Of a stretch of 9,613 bases of DNA, positions 1-6,843 are shown piece by piece (position 1 is the first letter of the stretch; each line of letters starts with the position of its first letter). Source of the DNA: DASWRT01 sp036403035. GTDB taxonomy: Bacteria; Pseudomonadota; Alphaproteobacteria; ATCC43930; CGMCC-115725. Position numbers and translations under genes: made by a program. The stretch spans positions 1-9,613 of the forward strand of contig DASWRT010000144.1 of the NCBI GenBank assembly GCA_036403035.1, read 5' to 3'. Under the pieces are notes generated by a model. That model saw only the letters and a program-made list of their open reading frames with translations, did no database searches and was not told the DNA's origin.

Positions 1-1
1 C

Positions 2-202
2 GGGCGCTTCGACGTCGTCGCATGCCGCAACGTGCTCGTCTATCTGACGCCTCCGGCCCGGACGGCTGCCCGGCGGATGCTGGAGAATGCGGTGCGGCCC
101 GGTGGCTTCCTGCTCTTCGGCCCGACCGATCAGCCGCCGGACGGCGGTGACTTCGAGGCGATATGGGGATCGCGCGCCGTCCTGTACCGGAGGCGCCCGT
201 GA
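2..202 (+). CDS. cheR: CheR-type chemoreceptor glutamate methyltransferase, C-terminal fragment
   Basis: The last 66 residues of a SAM-dependent protein methyltransferase; the rest lies upstream of the window. CheR transfers methyl groups from S-adenosylmethionine to glutamates of chemoreceptors in the cytoplasm, setting adaptation together with CheB. Visible signs are the family motif FDVVACRNVLVYL (the 'F-D-x-I-x-C-R-N-V-L-I-Y-F' strand of CheR) followed by a helix, then the RPGGFLLFG strand typical of the end of the methyltransferase fold, and a short basic tail ending YRRRP. No TPR or other extension follows the catalytic domain. The TGA stop overlaps the GTG start of the triple-CheW gene by 4 bases, which points to one transcript and coupled translation. 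The family call is firm. The symbol is by family only and does not assign it to a numbered che cluster. Confidence 0.9.
   Translation, partial: GRFDVVACRNVLVYLTPPARTAARRMLENAVRPGGFLLFGPTDQPPDGGDFEAIWGSRAVLYRRRP
189..193 (+). promoter_or_regulatory. Ribosome binding site GGAGG that decides the GTG start at 199
   Basis: A perfect GGAGG sits 5 bases before GTG 199, and that GTG overlaps the cheR stop as GTGA. The only upstream alternative, ATG 163, has a weaker GAGG 4 bases before it and would overlap cheR by 40 bases. Its extra 12 residues are not part of the first CheW-like domain. The GTG is therefore preferred. Confidence 0.7.
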
Positions 203-1707
203 CCGGCGCGGCGGCCTCCGCCCCGGCGTCTACCTGGGTCGTCTTCCAGCAGCCCGGCGGGGAAGTCCTCGCGCTGCCGGGCGACGCCGTGGTCAAGATC
301 GGGCGTGCGCCGAAACCGACGCCGATGCCGTTCGCTCCGCCCGGCGTCGACGGCGTGATAAGCCACGGCGGCGGAATCGTACCGCTGATCTCGCTGGCGG
401 CGCTGCTGCAGCCGGACGATGGCGGTTCCATCCCCGCTCCGGGCGGCGACCTGATCGTGGTCCGCTCCGCGGGGACGCACTTCGCGCTCCGCATCGGGCG
501 CGTGCTCTTCTCGATTGCCGTCGACGGCGCTGCCGCCGCCGCTGCGTCCGCCGCCGAGCCGGAACCGACGGCCGATCCGCCGGCTGCCGTCCCGTCCGTC
601 GTCGGGAAGATGCTGACGCTGCGCGGACGACGCGTCGGCTGCCTCGCCGTCGATCGGCTCGGCCTCGCCGCGCTTGCGGCATGGCAGCCGGCGGCCGGCG
701 AACCCGGACCCGTCGCCGATGCGCGGCAGGCCGCCGCCGTTTCCGACGATGCGATCGCGCGGCGCCGGCAGGCGATCATCGCGGTGCGCGCCGGGGGCGA
801 GGTCTATGGCTTGCCATCGACGGTGGTTGCCAAGATGTTCGATGGGCCGATCCCGGTCACGCGCCTGCCGCTCGTGCCGCCGATCGTGTCGGGCGTCGCC
901 GTGCTCGGCGGCACGGCAATGGTGGTGTTCTCGCTCGCCCGGCTGCTCGGGCTCGACGAAGAGGAAGCGGGAAGCGGCAGCGCAGCGGTGATCAGCCACG
1001 TCGCGGTGCGGGTCGGTGACGGCCGGCTCCTTATCGCGGTCGATCGGATCCTCGGCCTGCATCATCTTCCCGCCCGCCGCCGTGCGGCGGCGTCCCTCGT
1101 GACGGTCGGTGGGCTCCGCGTCCGGCGCGTTCTGGAGGTTTCCGAGCTGATCGAGCCGAAGATGCTGGCGATGATCGCCAGAATCGGCCGCGCGGAGGCG
1201 CAACGGCAGGATTGCGGCGGTACGGGCGAGGCGGACGGCGGCGGGCGCGCCTATCTCAGCCTGACGGTCGGCGGCCGGCTTTGCGCGCTCGCCGTCGACG
1301 CGGTCGATCGCATCGTCGAGCCGCCGCAGCATCCGATCCGTCTGCCGGATGGTGCACCCGAAGGCTTGCACGGCGCGGTGTCGGTCGCGGGCGAAATTCT
1401 GCCGCTGACTGACGGACGGCGCTGGCTGCAGTTGCGCGCGCCGGCCGCGGCCCCGGCCGCTGCGCCGGCAACGGCGGCGTCGCTGCCGTCGCCGGAAGCG
1501 ACCGCCTGCGTCATCCTTCGCGGCGACGCCGGACGCCACGCCCTCGTGGCGGACGCCGTGCACCGGATCGTGCGGATCCCCGACCGTGCCGTGTTTCCGA
1601 CCGACGACCCGGACGGCCGCGTCATGGCGGTCGGCGAGATAGAGGGGCGCGCGGCGCTCATTCTCGCGACCTCACGCCTTATGTCCGCGCCGGGAGCTGT
1701 GGAATGA
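199..1707 (+). CDS. Triple CheW-like domain scaffold/coupling protein
   Basis: A cytoplasmic protein of about 502 residues built from three consecutive CheW-like (SH3-like beta barrel pair) domains at roughly residues 12-168, 188-323 and 350-494. CheW domains bridge chemoreceptors and CheA; a normal CheW has one domain of about 150-170 residues. Each unit repeats the CheW plan: a strand with 'hydrophobic-x-hydrophobic..GG..yALP', a loop, a 'G-V-x-x-x-G-x-x-x-P-L-x-x-L' strand pair, then an 'A-V-D-R-I-x-G' strand. Examples are LAVDRLG, IAVDRILG and LAVDAVDRIV. The NLRG coupling motif is replaced by SHGG, VLGG and SVAG in domains 1 to 3. Linkers are Ala/Pro rich. The gene overlaps cheR (GTGA) and cheB (ATGA) by 4 bases each. 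Multi-CheW proteins are known, but the role of this one (array cross-linker, or several CheA and receptor partners) is inferred. An ATG start at 163 would give 514 residues. Confidence 0.82.
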   Translation: MTGAAASAPASTWVVFQQPGGEVLALPGDAVVKIGRAPKPTPMPFAPPGVDGVISHGGGIVPLISLAALLQPDDGGSIPAPGGDLIVVRSAGTHFALRIGRVLFSIAVDGAAAAAASAAEPEPTADPPAAVPSVVGKMLTLRGRRVGCLAVDRLGLAALAAWQPAAGEPGPVADARQAAAVSDDAIARRRQAIIAVRAGGEVYGLPSTVVAKMFDGPIPVTRLPLVPPIVSGVAVLGGTAMVVFSLARLLGLDEEEAGSGSAAVISHVAVRVGDGRLLIAVDRILGLHHLPARRRAAASLVTVGGLRVRRVLEVSELIEPKMLAMIARIGRAEAQRQDCGGTGEADGGGRAYLSLTVGGRLCALAVDAVDRIVEPPQHPIRLPDGAPEGLHGAVSVAGEILPLTDGRRWLQLRAPAAAPAAAPATAASLPSPEATACVILRGDAGRHALVADAVHRIVRIPDRAVFPTDDPDGRVMAVGEIEGRAALILATSRLMSAPGAVE

Positions 1708-2840
1708 GCAGCGGCGGCAACCCGGCTGACGGGCGCGCCCGAGTCCTCATCGTCGATGATTCGACCTTCATGCGGATGGTGCTGCGCCGGATCATCGAGG
1801 CGGACGGCGATCTCGCGGTGGTCGGCGAGGCGCGCAACGGCTGCGAGGCCGTCGCGCAGGCGCGCGAGCTGAAGCCGGATATCATCACGATGGATGTCGA
1901 GATGCCCGAGCTCGACGGGCTGAGCGCGACGCGGCAGATCCTCGCGGAGGCGACGGCACGGCCGACCATCCTGATGGTCAGCATCCATACGCAGGAAGGC
2001 GCCGACACGACGATCCGGGCGCTGCGCGCCGGCGCGGCGGATTTCGTCTCGAAATCCTCCGCATTCGCCACCGAGGATCTCGGCCACGTCGACAAGGAGC
2101 TGCGCGAGAAGCTCGCCTTCTGGGCGCAACGGCGGCGGCAGCCCCGTCGGGGCGAGCCGATCGCCCCGTCGCCGGCTCCGGCCCAGCCGGCGACGGCTCC
2201 GCCCGCCGCCGTCGAGCGTCCGTTGCCGCAGCCGCCGCGGGCGCGCGTCGATCTCGTCGTCGTCGCAGCGTCGACCGGCGGTCCGCAGACCCTGCCGCTG
2301 CTGCTGCGCGGCGCGACGCCGCTCGGCGCGCCGATGGTGATCGCTCAGCACATGCCGGAGCATTTCACCCGCAGTCTTGCGGAGCTATTGCGCACCGAGA
2401 GCGGCCTCGACGTGCGTGAGGGCGAGCATCGCATGCCTCTGGGCGCGGGCACCGTGACGATCATTCCCGGCGGCCGCGACGCCGTCGTGGCGGCGGTGCC
2501 GGCGGGTTACGAGCTGCGGCTGGCGTCGAGCGAGTCGCTGGTTCACCCCTGCGCCGACATGCTGTTCGAGGCGGCTGCCATGGTCGGACGCCAGCCGGTC
2601 GGTGTCGTGCTGACCGGCATGGGCGAGGACGGCACGCGAGGCGCCGCCATGCTTCGTCGCCGGCTCCTCCCGATCCTGGTGCAGGATCCTAAGACTTGCG
2701 TCGTCGGCGGCATGCCGGCTGCGGCGATTGCGGCGGGCGTGGCGACCGAAACGCTCGACCCGCTGGAGATCGGCCGCAAGCTTTCCCGCTGGACCGGCGC
2801 CGATTACTCCCCGCGCGTACACAACACGGAGCCCCAATGA
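1704..2840 (+). CDS. cheB: CheB chemoreceptor methylesterase/glutamine deamidase with receiver domain
   Basis: A full-length CheB of 378 residues, within the usual 340-390. It removes receptor methyl groups when its receiver is phosphorylated by CheA. The N-terminal receiver (about 11-135) has the acidic pair D18/D19 in VLIVDDS, phosphoacceptor D64 in ITMDVEMP, switch S93 and conserved K117. K117 is followed by Ser rather than the usual Pro. A Pro/Ala linker (about 145-180) leads to the methylesterase domain (about 182-365) with the expected Ser-His-Asp triad: S190 in AASTGG, H216 in IAQHMP, and D309 in LTGMGEDG. The late motif VVGGMPAAA is also present. ATG 1704 overlaps the preceding stop (ATGA) and is preceded by GGGAG at 1692-1696. 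The stop overlaps the next ATG in the same way. All catalytic residues are intact, so it should be active. Confidence 0.95.
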   Translation: MSSGGNPADGRARVLIVDDSTFMRMVLRRIIEADGDLAVVGEARNGCEAVAQARELKPDIITMDVEMPELDGLSATRQILAEATARPTILMVSIHTQEGADTTIRALRAGAADFVSKSSAFATEDLGHVDKELREKLAFWAQRRRQPRRGEPIAPSPAPAQPATAPPAAVERPLPQPPRARVDLVVVAASTGGPQTLPLLLRGATPLGAPMVIAQHMPEHFTRSLAELLRTESGLDVREGEHRMPLGAGTVTIIPGGRDAVVAAVPAGYELRLASSESLVHPCADMLFEAAAMVGRQPVGVVLTGMGEDGTRGAAMLRRRLLPILVQDPKTCVVGGMPAAAIAAGVATETLDPLEIGRKLSRWTGADYSPRVHNTEPQ

Positions 2841-3250
2841 CGAAAAGCATTCTGGTCGTCGACGATTCCTTCGTGATGCGAACGATCATCAAGGACATTG
2901 TCGAAAGCGATCCCGAGCTGAAGGTCGTCGGGTTCGCCGAGAACGGCAAGACCGGCCTGCAGAAGACCCGCGAGCTGCGGCCCGACCTGATCCTCCTCGA
3001 CTTGGAGATGCCGGAGATGTCCGGCCTCGACATGATGAAGCGCCTGGCGCTTGTCTCGAAGGCGAAGGTGCTCGTCGTCTCTTCCGTCGGCCAGGCGGGT
3101 TCGCCCCAAGCCGTCGAGGCGCGGCGGCTCGGCGCGGTCGACGTGATCGCCAAGCCGTCGGGCGCGATGAGCCTCGATCTTCAAGCGAAGAAGGGTCACG
3201 AGATCGTGCAGGCGGTTCGCCGCGCGCTGGCGCTCGACGGCGCCGGGTAA
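2837..3250 (+). CDS. Stand-alone response regulator receiver protein (CheY-like, CheB-receiver type)
   Basis: A single receiver domain of 137 residues with no output domain. It has the acidic pair D9/D10 in LVVDDS, phosphoacceptor D55 in LLDLEMP, switch S82 in LVVSS and K106 followed by P107. The alpha4-beta5 region (VSSVGQAGSPQAVEARRLGA, then VIAKPSG) is closer to the receivers of CheB proteins than to the flagellar-motor CheY, which usually has a conserved Thr and Tyr there. It is the expected phosphorylation target of the neighbouring CheA, either as the pathway output acting on another protein or as a phosphate sink that helps switch CheB off. The start is ATG 2837, which overlaps the cheB stop (ATGA) and has GGAG at 2828-2831. 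Reading further upstream in this frame would only run into cheB in another frame. The receiver call is very secure; the specific role is not known. Confidence 0.93.
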   Translation: MTKSILVVDDSFVMRTIIKDIVESDPELKVVGFAENGKTGLQKTRELRPDLILLDLEMPEMSGLDMMKRLALVSKAKVLVVSSVGQAGSPQAVEARRLGAVDVIAKPSGAMSLDLQAKKGHEIVQAVRRALALDGAG

Positions 3251-3254
3251 GGGC

Positions 3255-3264
3255 AGGGAAGGGG
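3255..3264 (+). promoter_or_regulatory. Purine-rich ribosome binding region for the GTG start of cheA
   Basis: An AGGGAAGGGG run ends 8 bases before GTG 3273 in the 22-base gap after the receiver gene. This start keeps the first helix of the HPt domain (ESVAETLWQEF). The next in-frame ATG would remove about 25 residues of that helix, so the GTG start is favoured. This is the widest gap inside the seven-gene cluster, and no promoter is evident in it. Confidence 0.55.
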
Positions 3265-3272
3265 CCGCCGCC

Positions 3273-6200
3273 GTGGAATCCGTCGCCGAGACATTGTGGC
3301 AGGAGTTCGCCGCCGAGACTGACGAGCATCTCGGCGGCCTTGAACCGATGCTGGTCCGCCTCGGCGAAAGCGGCGGCGGCGGGGCGGCGGCGGCGGCGCA
3401 GGACGTGGCCGCGCTGTTCCGCAGCTTCCATTCGGTGAAGGGACTGGCGCGGGCGATGGGCCTGCACGGCATGGAAGCGGTCGCGCACCGTGCCGAGAGC
3501 TTGCTCGGGCTAGCCCGCGATCATGGCGCGGCGACGAGCGACGCGATGCTGGACGCCCTGGTCGAGGCGGTCGACTGCCTGCGCGGCATGCGCGAGTCCG
3601 CGGTTGCCGAGCGCCACGACGGCGCCGCGCCCGCCGCGCTGCTGAACCGTCTCGATGCGCTGGTCGAGGAGGCCGGCGGTACGGCCGCCGCACGGCAGGC
3701 TGCGGCGGACCCTTCGCTGGCGGTTCCTAGCGATCATGCCCAGGAGCTGCACGACGATGCCGAGATGCTCGGCCTCTTCGTCGAGCTTTTGCAGACGCGC
3801 CTGCCCGAGCTGGCGCGGACCTTGAGCGCCGACGCCCAGGAGCGGGCCGAGGCGTTGGACACGCTGGACGCGCTCCAGCATGCCGCCGACGTCATGCGTT
3901 TCGAGCAGTTCGCGGAAGTGCTCCAGGAGCTGCACGCGTTTCTCGCCGGGCATGAGGACGGGAGCGGCGATCCTGCGGCTGCCGAGGGCCGGCGCCACGT
4001 CATCGCATTGCTCGACCGCGTCCGGCTTCAGGCTGAGCTGCTTGGCGAGATCACCGGCGGCGATGCCGGCAGCGCCGCGCTGGCGCGGTCTCTCGCCGAG
4101 TCGGCCGCCGCCGACCGTGCCGCGCTGGCCGGCGAGTTGGCCGCCGCCGTCGATCAATTGGAGGCACGCGTCGTCGGCGAGGACGCGGAAGCGGTCCGCG
4201 CCGCCGCCCGGACCGCCGCGACGACGGCGCAGCAGGCGCGGGCGGTCACCGCCGGCGGCGGCGCACTGCGCGCCGCCGAGGTGCTGCTCCTGCTGGAGGA
4301 CGTCTTCCATCGCGCGGCGCAGGGCGGGCTGACGATCACCCCTCCGTTCGCTGCGCTGCTCCATCTCGTCGCCCGGACCGTGGCGGACGGTGCTCTGACC
4401 GGCAACGGCGACCTCGGCGATGCCGCCGCCGCCGATCTGACGCAGCAGGTCCGGCTTGCGCTGATGCCGGCGGGCACGGCCGCCGCTGCCGCGCCGGACG
4501 AGAGCGGCGGCAGTTCCGGCTCCGATTCCGGCGGTGCGCGCGAGCTGACGGTCGCCGGGCTGCATATGCGGCCCGAGATGCTGGCCGTGCTGTCCGCGGA
4601 GAACGTCCAGGAACTCGTCGACGGCGTTGCGGCCGGCGCCTATGCCTACGAGCTGCTGCTGCACATCGAGGGGTCGCCGGCTGCCGGCGAGGCGCTGCTC
4701 GGGTGGCTCACCACCGAGGCGAAGATCGTCACCAACCGGACGGTGATCGTCGACGGGCAGAGCTGGTTCGACGTCCTGTTCCTCAGCGAGCATCCGCCGG
4801 CGCCGACCCGCGGCGCCCTTGTCGCCCGCGACCCGGAGCGGCGCTGCGTCAAGGCGCTGCGCCGGCTGAACGACAATCCGGCGGGCGAGCCGATCCTCGG
4901 TCCCGACGCGGCGGCGAAGGCCGCCGCCGCTCCCGGCGTCGCGCCGGCCGCTGCGCCGCCGTCCGCCGCCGCCGCCGTGCCGGGATCGACGGTGCTGCGG
5001 GTGCGCAGCGACGTGATCGACCGGCTGATGACGCAGATCAGCGAGGTGCGCGCCGTCGCCGCCGACCTGATCGACGCCGCGGGCAACCGGATCGCCGCCG
5101 ACAGCCTCGCGCAGATGCGCCATGTCCGCCACGTGGCGACCGGCGACGGCGCGGTCGCCCTTGCGAGATGCGTCGAGGTGCTCCAGGAGCAGCAGCGCGT
5201 GATCGGCGAACTGTCGCGCACCGTCGATACCTCGCTGCGGCGCCTGCAAACGGCGGCGCTGGAACTGCGCGTCGTCCCGGTCGACGTGATCCTCAACCGC
5301 ATGCCGCGCGTCGTCCGGATGCTGGCGCAGGAGCAGGGCAAGAACATCCAGCTCCTGCTCGAAGGCCGCGACGTGCGCGTCGACAAGAGCATGGTGGAGC
5401 GCCTCGTCGATCCGCTGATGCACATGGTGCGCAACGCGATCGATCACGGCGTCGAGCCGCCGGAGCAGCGCGTCGGGCTCGGCAAGCCGGCGCGCGCCAC
5501 CCTGACGATCCGGGCATTGCAGCGCGGCAGCGAAGTGCAGATCCAGATCAGCGACGACGGAAGGGGGCTCGACGACGAGGCGATCCTGAGGAAGGCGGTC
5601 GCCCGCGGCCTCGTCGCCGAGGCGGAAGCGGACCGGCTCAAGCGAAACGAGATCCATCGCTTCATCTTCGCGCCGGGCTTCTCGACTGCCACTGAAGTGA
5701 CGGAGACCTCCGGCCGCGGCGTCGGCATGGACGTCGTGCTGACGACGGTGCAGCAACTCGGCGGCGACATCGACGTCGAGACCGAGCGCGGCGCCGGCAC
5801 CACCTTCACGCTGCGCCTGCCGCTCTCGGCGGCAATCCAGATGTCGCTGCTGGTCCGCGTCGCCGGACAGCTCTTCGGCATCCCCGAGCGTTTCGTTGCG
5901 TCGGTCATCGAGGCCGATCCAGGCGCGCTCACCGAGATCGGCGGCGGGCTGCGCACGATCGCGCATGACGGCGTGGCGCTGCCCGTCTACCGCCTCGCCG
6001 ACCTGCTGTGGCGGGGCGACGAGGCGGGGGGGCGTGCGGCGGCCGCGCGGGCGACGCGCAGCATCGTCGTCATCGCCAGCGGCCCGGACATGATCGGGCT
6101 GGAGGTGGACCGCATCCGGCGCCGTCAGGAGCTGTTCCTCAAGGATCTGCATCCGCTGCTCGCCGGCTGCCCCGCGGTCAGCGGCGCGGCGATGCTCGGC

Positions 6201-6320
6201 AACGGCCGGATCATCCTGCTGCTCGACGGCGACGAGCTGATCCAGCTGGTGCGGAACGGCTCCTGGCGCCGCCACCCGCCGCCGCCGTCCGCCGCCGCCA
6301 GCGGGGAGGCCGCAGAGTGA
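3273..6320 (+). CDS. cheA: CheA-type chemotaxis histidine kinase with extended N-terminal region
   Basis: A kinase of 1015 residues (classical CheA is about 650-700) that autophosphorylates on its HPt histidine and passes phosphate to CheB and the small receiver. Order: HPt P1 at about 1-115, with H53 in FRSFHSVKGLARAMG; a second helical segment at about 155-260 that looks like a decayed HPt; a long Ala-rich helical stretch to about 400; a possible P2-like alpha/beta domain at about 422-535 (YELLLHIEG; ITNRTV-like strand); an Ala/Pro linker at 545-572; P3 dimerisation helices at about 575-670; a P4 ATP-binding domain at about 680-850 with N-box HMVRNAIDHGVE (H717, N721), G1 D761-x-G763-x-G765, F-box near F797-F803 and G2 GRGVGMD (814-820); and a CheW-like P5 at about 852-995. 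There is no C-terminal receiver. The P5 domain has AHDG where NLRG-type residues would stand. The GTG start follows the receiver gene by 22 bases. The stop overlaps the next GTG. Confidence 0.95.
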   Translation: MESVAETLWQEFAAETDEHLGGLEPMLVRLGESGGGGAAAAAQDVAALFRSFHSVKGLARAMGLHGMEAVAHRAESLLGLARDHGAATSDAMLDALVEAVDCLRGMRESAVAERHDGAAPAALLNRLDALVEEAGGTAAARQAAADPSLAVPSDHAQELHDDAEMLGLFVELLQTRLPELARTLSADAQERAEALDTLDALQHAADVMRFEQFAEVLQELHAFLAGHEDGSGDPAAAEGRRHVIALLDRVRLQAELLGEITGGDAGSAALARSLAESAAADRAALAGELAAAVDQLEARVVGEDAEAVRAAARTAATTAQQARAVTAGGGALRAAEVLLLLEDVFHRAAQGGLTITPPFAALLHLVARTVADGALTGNGDLGDAAAADLTQQVRLALMPAGTAAAAAPDESGGSSGSDSGGARELTVAGLHMRPEMLAVLSAENVQELVDGVAAGAYAYELLLHIEGSPAAGEALLGWLTTEAKIVTNRTVIVDGQSWFDVLFLSEHPPAPTRGALVARDPERRCVKALRRLNDNPAGEPILGPDAAAKAAAAPGVAPAAAPPSAAAAVPGSTVLRVRSDVIDRLMTQISEVRAVAADLIDAAGNRIAADSLAQMRHVRHVATGDGAVALARCVEVLQEQQRVIGELSRTVDTSLRRLQTAALELRVVPVDVILNRMPRVVRMLAQEQGKNIQLLLEGRDVRVDKSMVERLVDPLMHMVRNAIDHGVEPPEQRVGLGKPARATLTIRALQRGSEVQIQISDDGRGLDDEAILRKAVARGLVAEAEADRLKRNEIHRFIFAPGFSTATEVTETSGRGVGMDVVLTTVQQLGGDIDVETERGAGTTFTLRLPLSAAIQMSLLVRVAGQLFGIPERFVASVIEADPGALTEIGGGLRTIAHDGVALPVYRLADLLWRGDEAGGRAAAARATRSIVVIASGPDMIGLEVDRIRRRQELFLKDLHPLLAGCPAVSGAAMLGNGRIILLLDGDELIQLVRNGSWRRHPPPPSAAASGEAAE
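6303..6309 (+). promoter_or_regulatory. Ribosome binding site GGGGAGG that decides the GTG start at 6317
   Basis: GGGGAGG lies 7 bases before GTG 6317, which overlaps the cheA TGA stop as GTGA. It sits inside the last codons of cheA. The reading frame is open further upstream (to an ATG at 6008), but that part is only a shadow of cheA and carries no CheW-like sequence. The overlapping GTG is therefore the likely start. Confidence 0.7.
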
Positions 6321-6841
6321 GCGCGGACGGCGTCGCCGGACAAGGCGAGGGGCGCTGGCTGCATGCGGTGGCCGGCGGCTGCGAGCTGCTGCTGGACGGC
6401 GGGCGCAGCCAGCATGTCTGGGCCGGGGACGTCCCGGCCGGAACGGCGGAGTGGCAGGGCCGCGTCCTACCGGCGATCGATCTGAGCGCGCTGCTGGCGC
6501 CGGCGCCGATTCCGGCAGCGGAGCGGGGCGGCGCCCGGACGCGGACGCTCGTCGCCTACGGCGCTGGCCGCGACGATCCGCAGGCGCTCGTTCTCGCCGT
6601 CGACGCGGTGCGCGGCCTTGCCGCGCTGCCGCCGGACGCGGTCGTCGGCCTGCCGCCGCTGTCGGCCGCCTTCGGCGGCCTGTTCGACGGCATCGCCGTC
6701 GCGCCGGTCGAGGGCTCGTATCCGCTGTGCGTGCGCCGCGATCTCGATCCGGCGGTGCTGGAGCGCCTCGTCGCGACGCAGGCCGCGAGGGGCGGCGGCG
6801 CGCGGCCCGGCCGGGCGGCGGGCGGCGGGGAGGCTCGGTAG
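6317..6841 (+). CDS. Divergent CheW-like coupling protein
   Basis: About 174 residues from the GTG that overlaps the cheA stop. The pattern WLHAVAGGCELLLDGG (14-29), then GRVLPAIDLSALL (48-60), then LVLAVDAVRGL matches the strand order of a CheW domain: binding loop, 'P-x-x-D-L', and 'V-D-x-V-x-G'. It is more divergent than usual. The loop before the central strand is shortened, and EWQG (45-48) stands where NLRG is expected. The last 20 or so residues are a Gly/Ala/Arg-rich tail. Presumed role: a cytoplasmic adaptor linking CheA to receptors or to the triple-CheW protein. Its position directly between cheA and the cyclase gene (2 bases downstream) makes a link between kinase and cyclase possible, but that is inference. 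An unrelated protein is unlikely given the context, though the domain call is weaker than for the neighbours. Confidence 0.7.
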   Translation: MSADGVAGQGEGRWLHAVAGGCELLLDGGRSQHVWAGDVPAGTAEWQGRVLPAIDLSALLAPAPIPAAERGGARTRTLVAYGAGRDDPQALVLAVDAVRGLAALPPDAVVGLPPLSAAFGGLFDGIAVAPVEGSYPLCVRRDLDPAVLERLVATQAARGGGARPGRAAGGGEAR

Positions 6842-6843
6842 AG

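Noticed and set aside
130..1563. A 477-codon open frame on the - strand opposite the triple-CheW gene, and a partly overlapping 370-codon frame ending at 1251
   Set aside because: Both have Arg/Asp/His-rich shadow composition and conflict with well-supported CheW-like and CheB domains on the + strand.
2696..2836. Upstream in-frame extension of the single receiver
   Set aside because: The receiver domain begins right at ATG 2837; the extension is a shadow of cheB.
3370..3400. GGC/GCG triplet run encoding Gly4-Ala5 in the CheA HPt loop, with a similar Gly run at about 7377-7394 in cyclase GAF1
   Set aside because: The runs are short, imperfect and in frame; length change would only add or remove Gly/Ala in a loop. 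There is no sign of phase variation.
6008..6316. Upstream in-frame extension of the short CheW-like protein into cheA
   Set aside because: The extension translates to low-complexity Arg/Ala/Gly sequence in a shadow frame of the CheA P5 domain. GTG 6317 has a strong ribosome site and the same GTGA overlap seen elsewhere.
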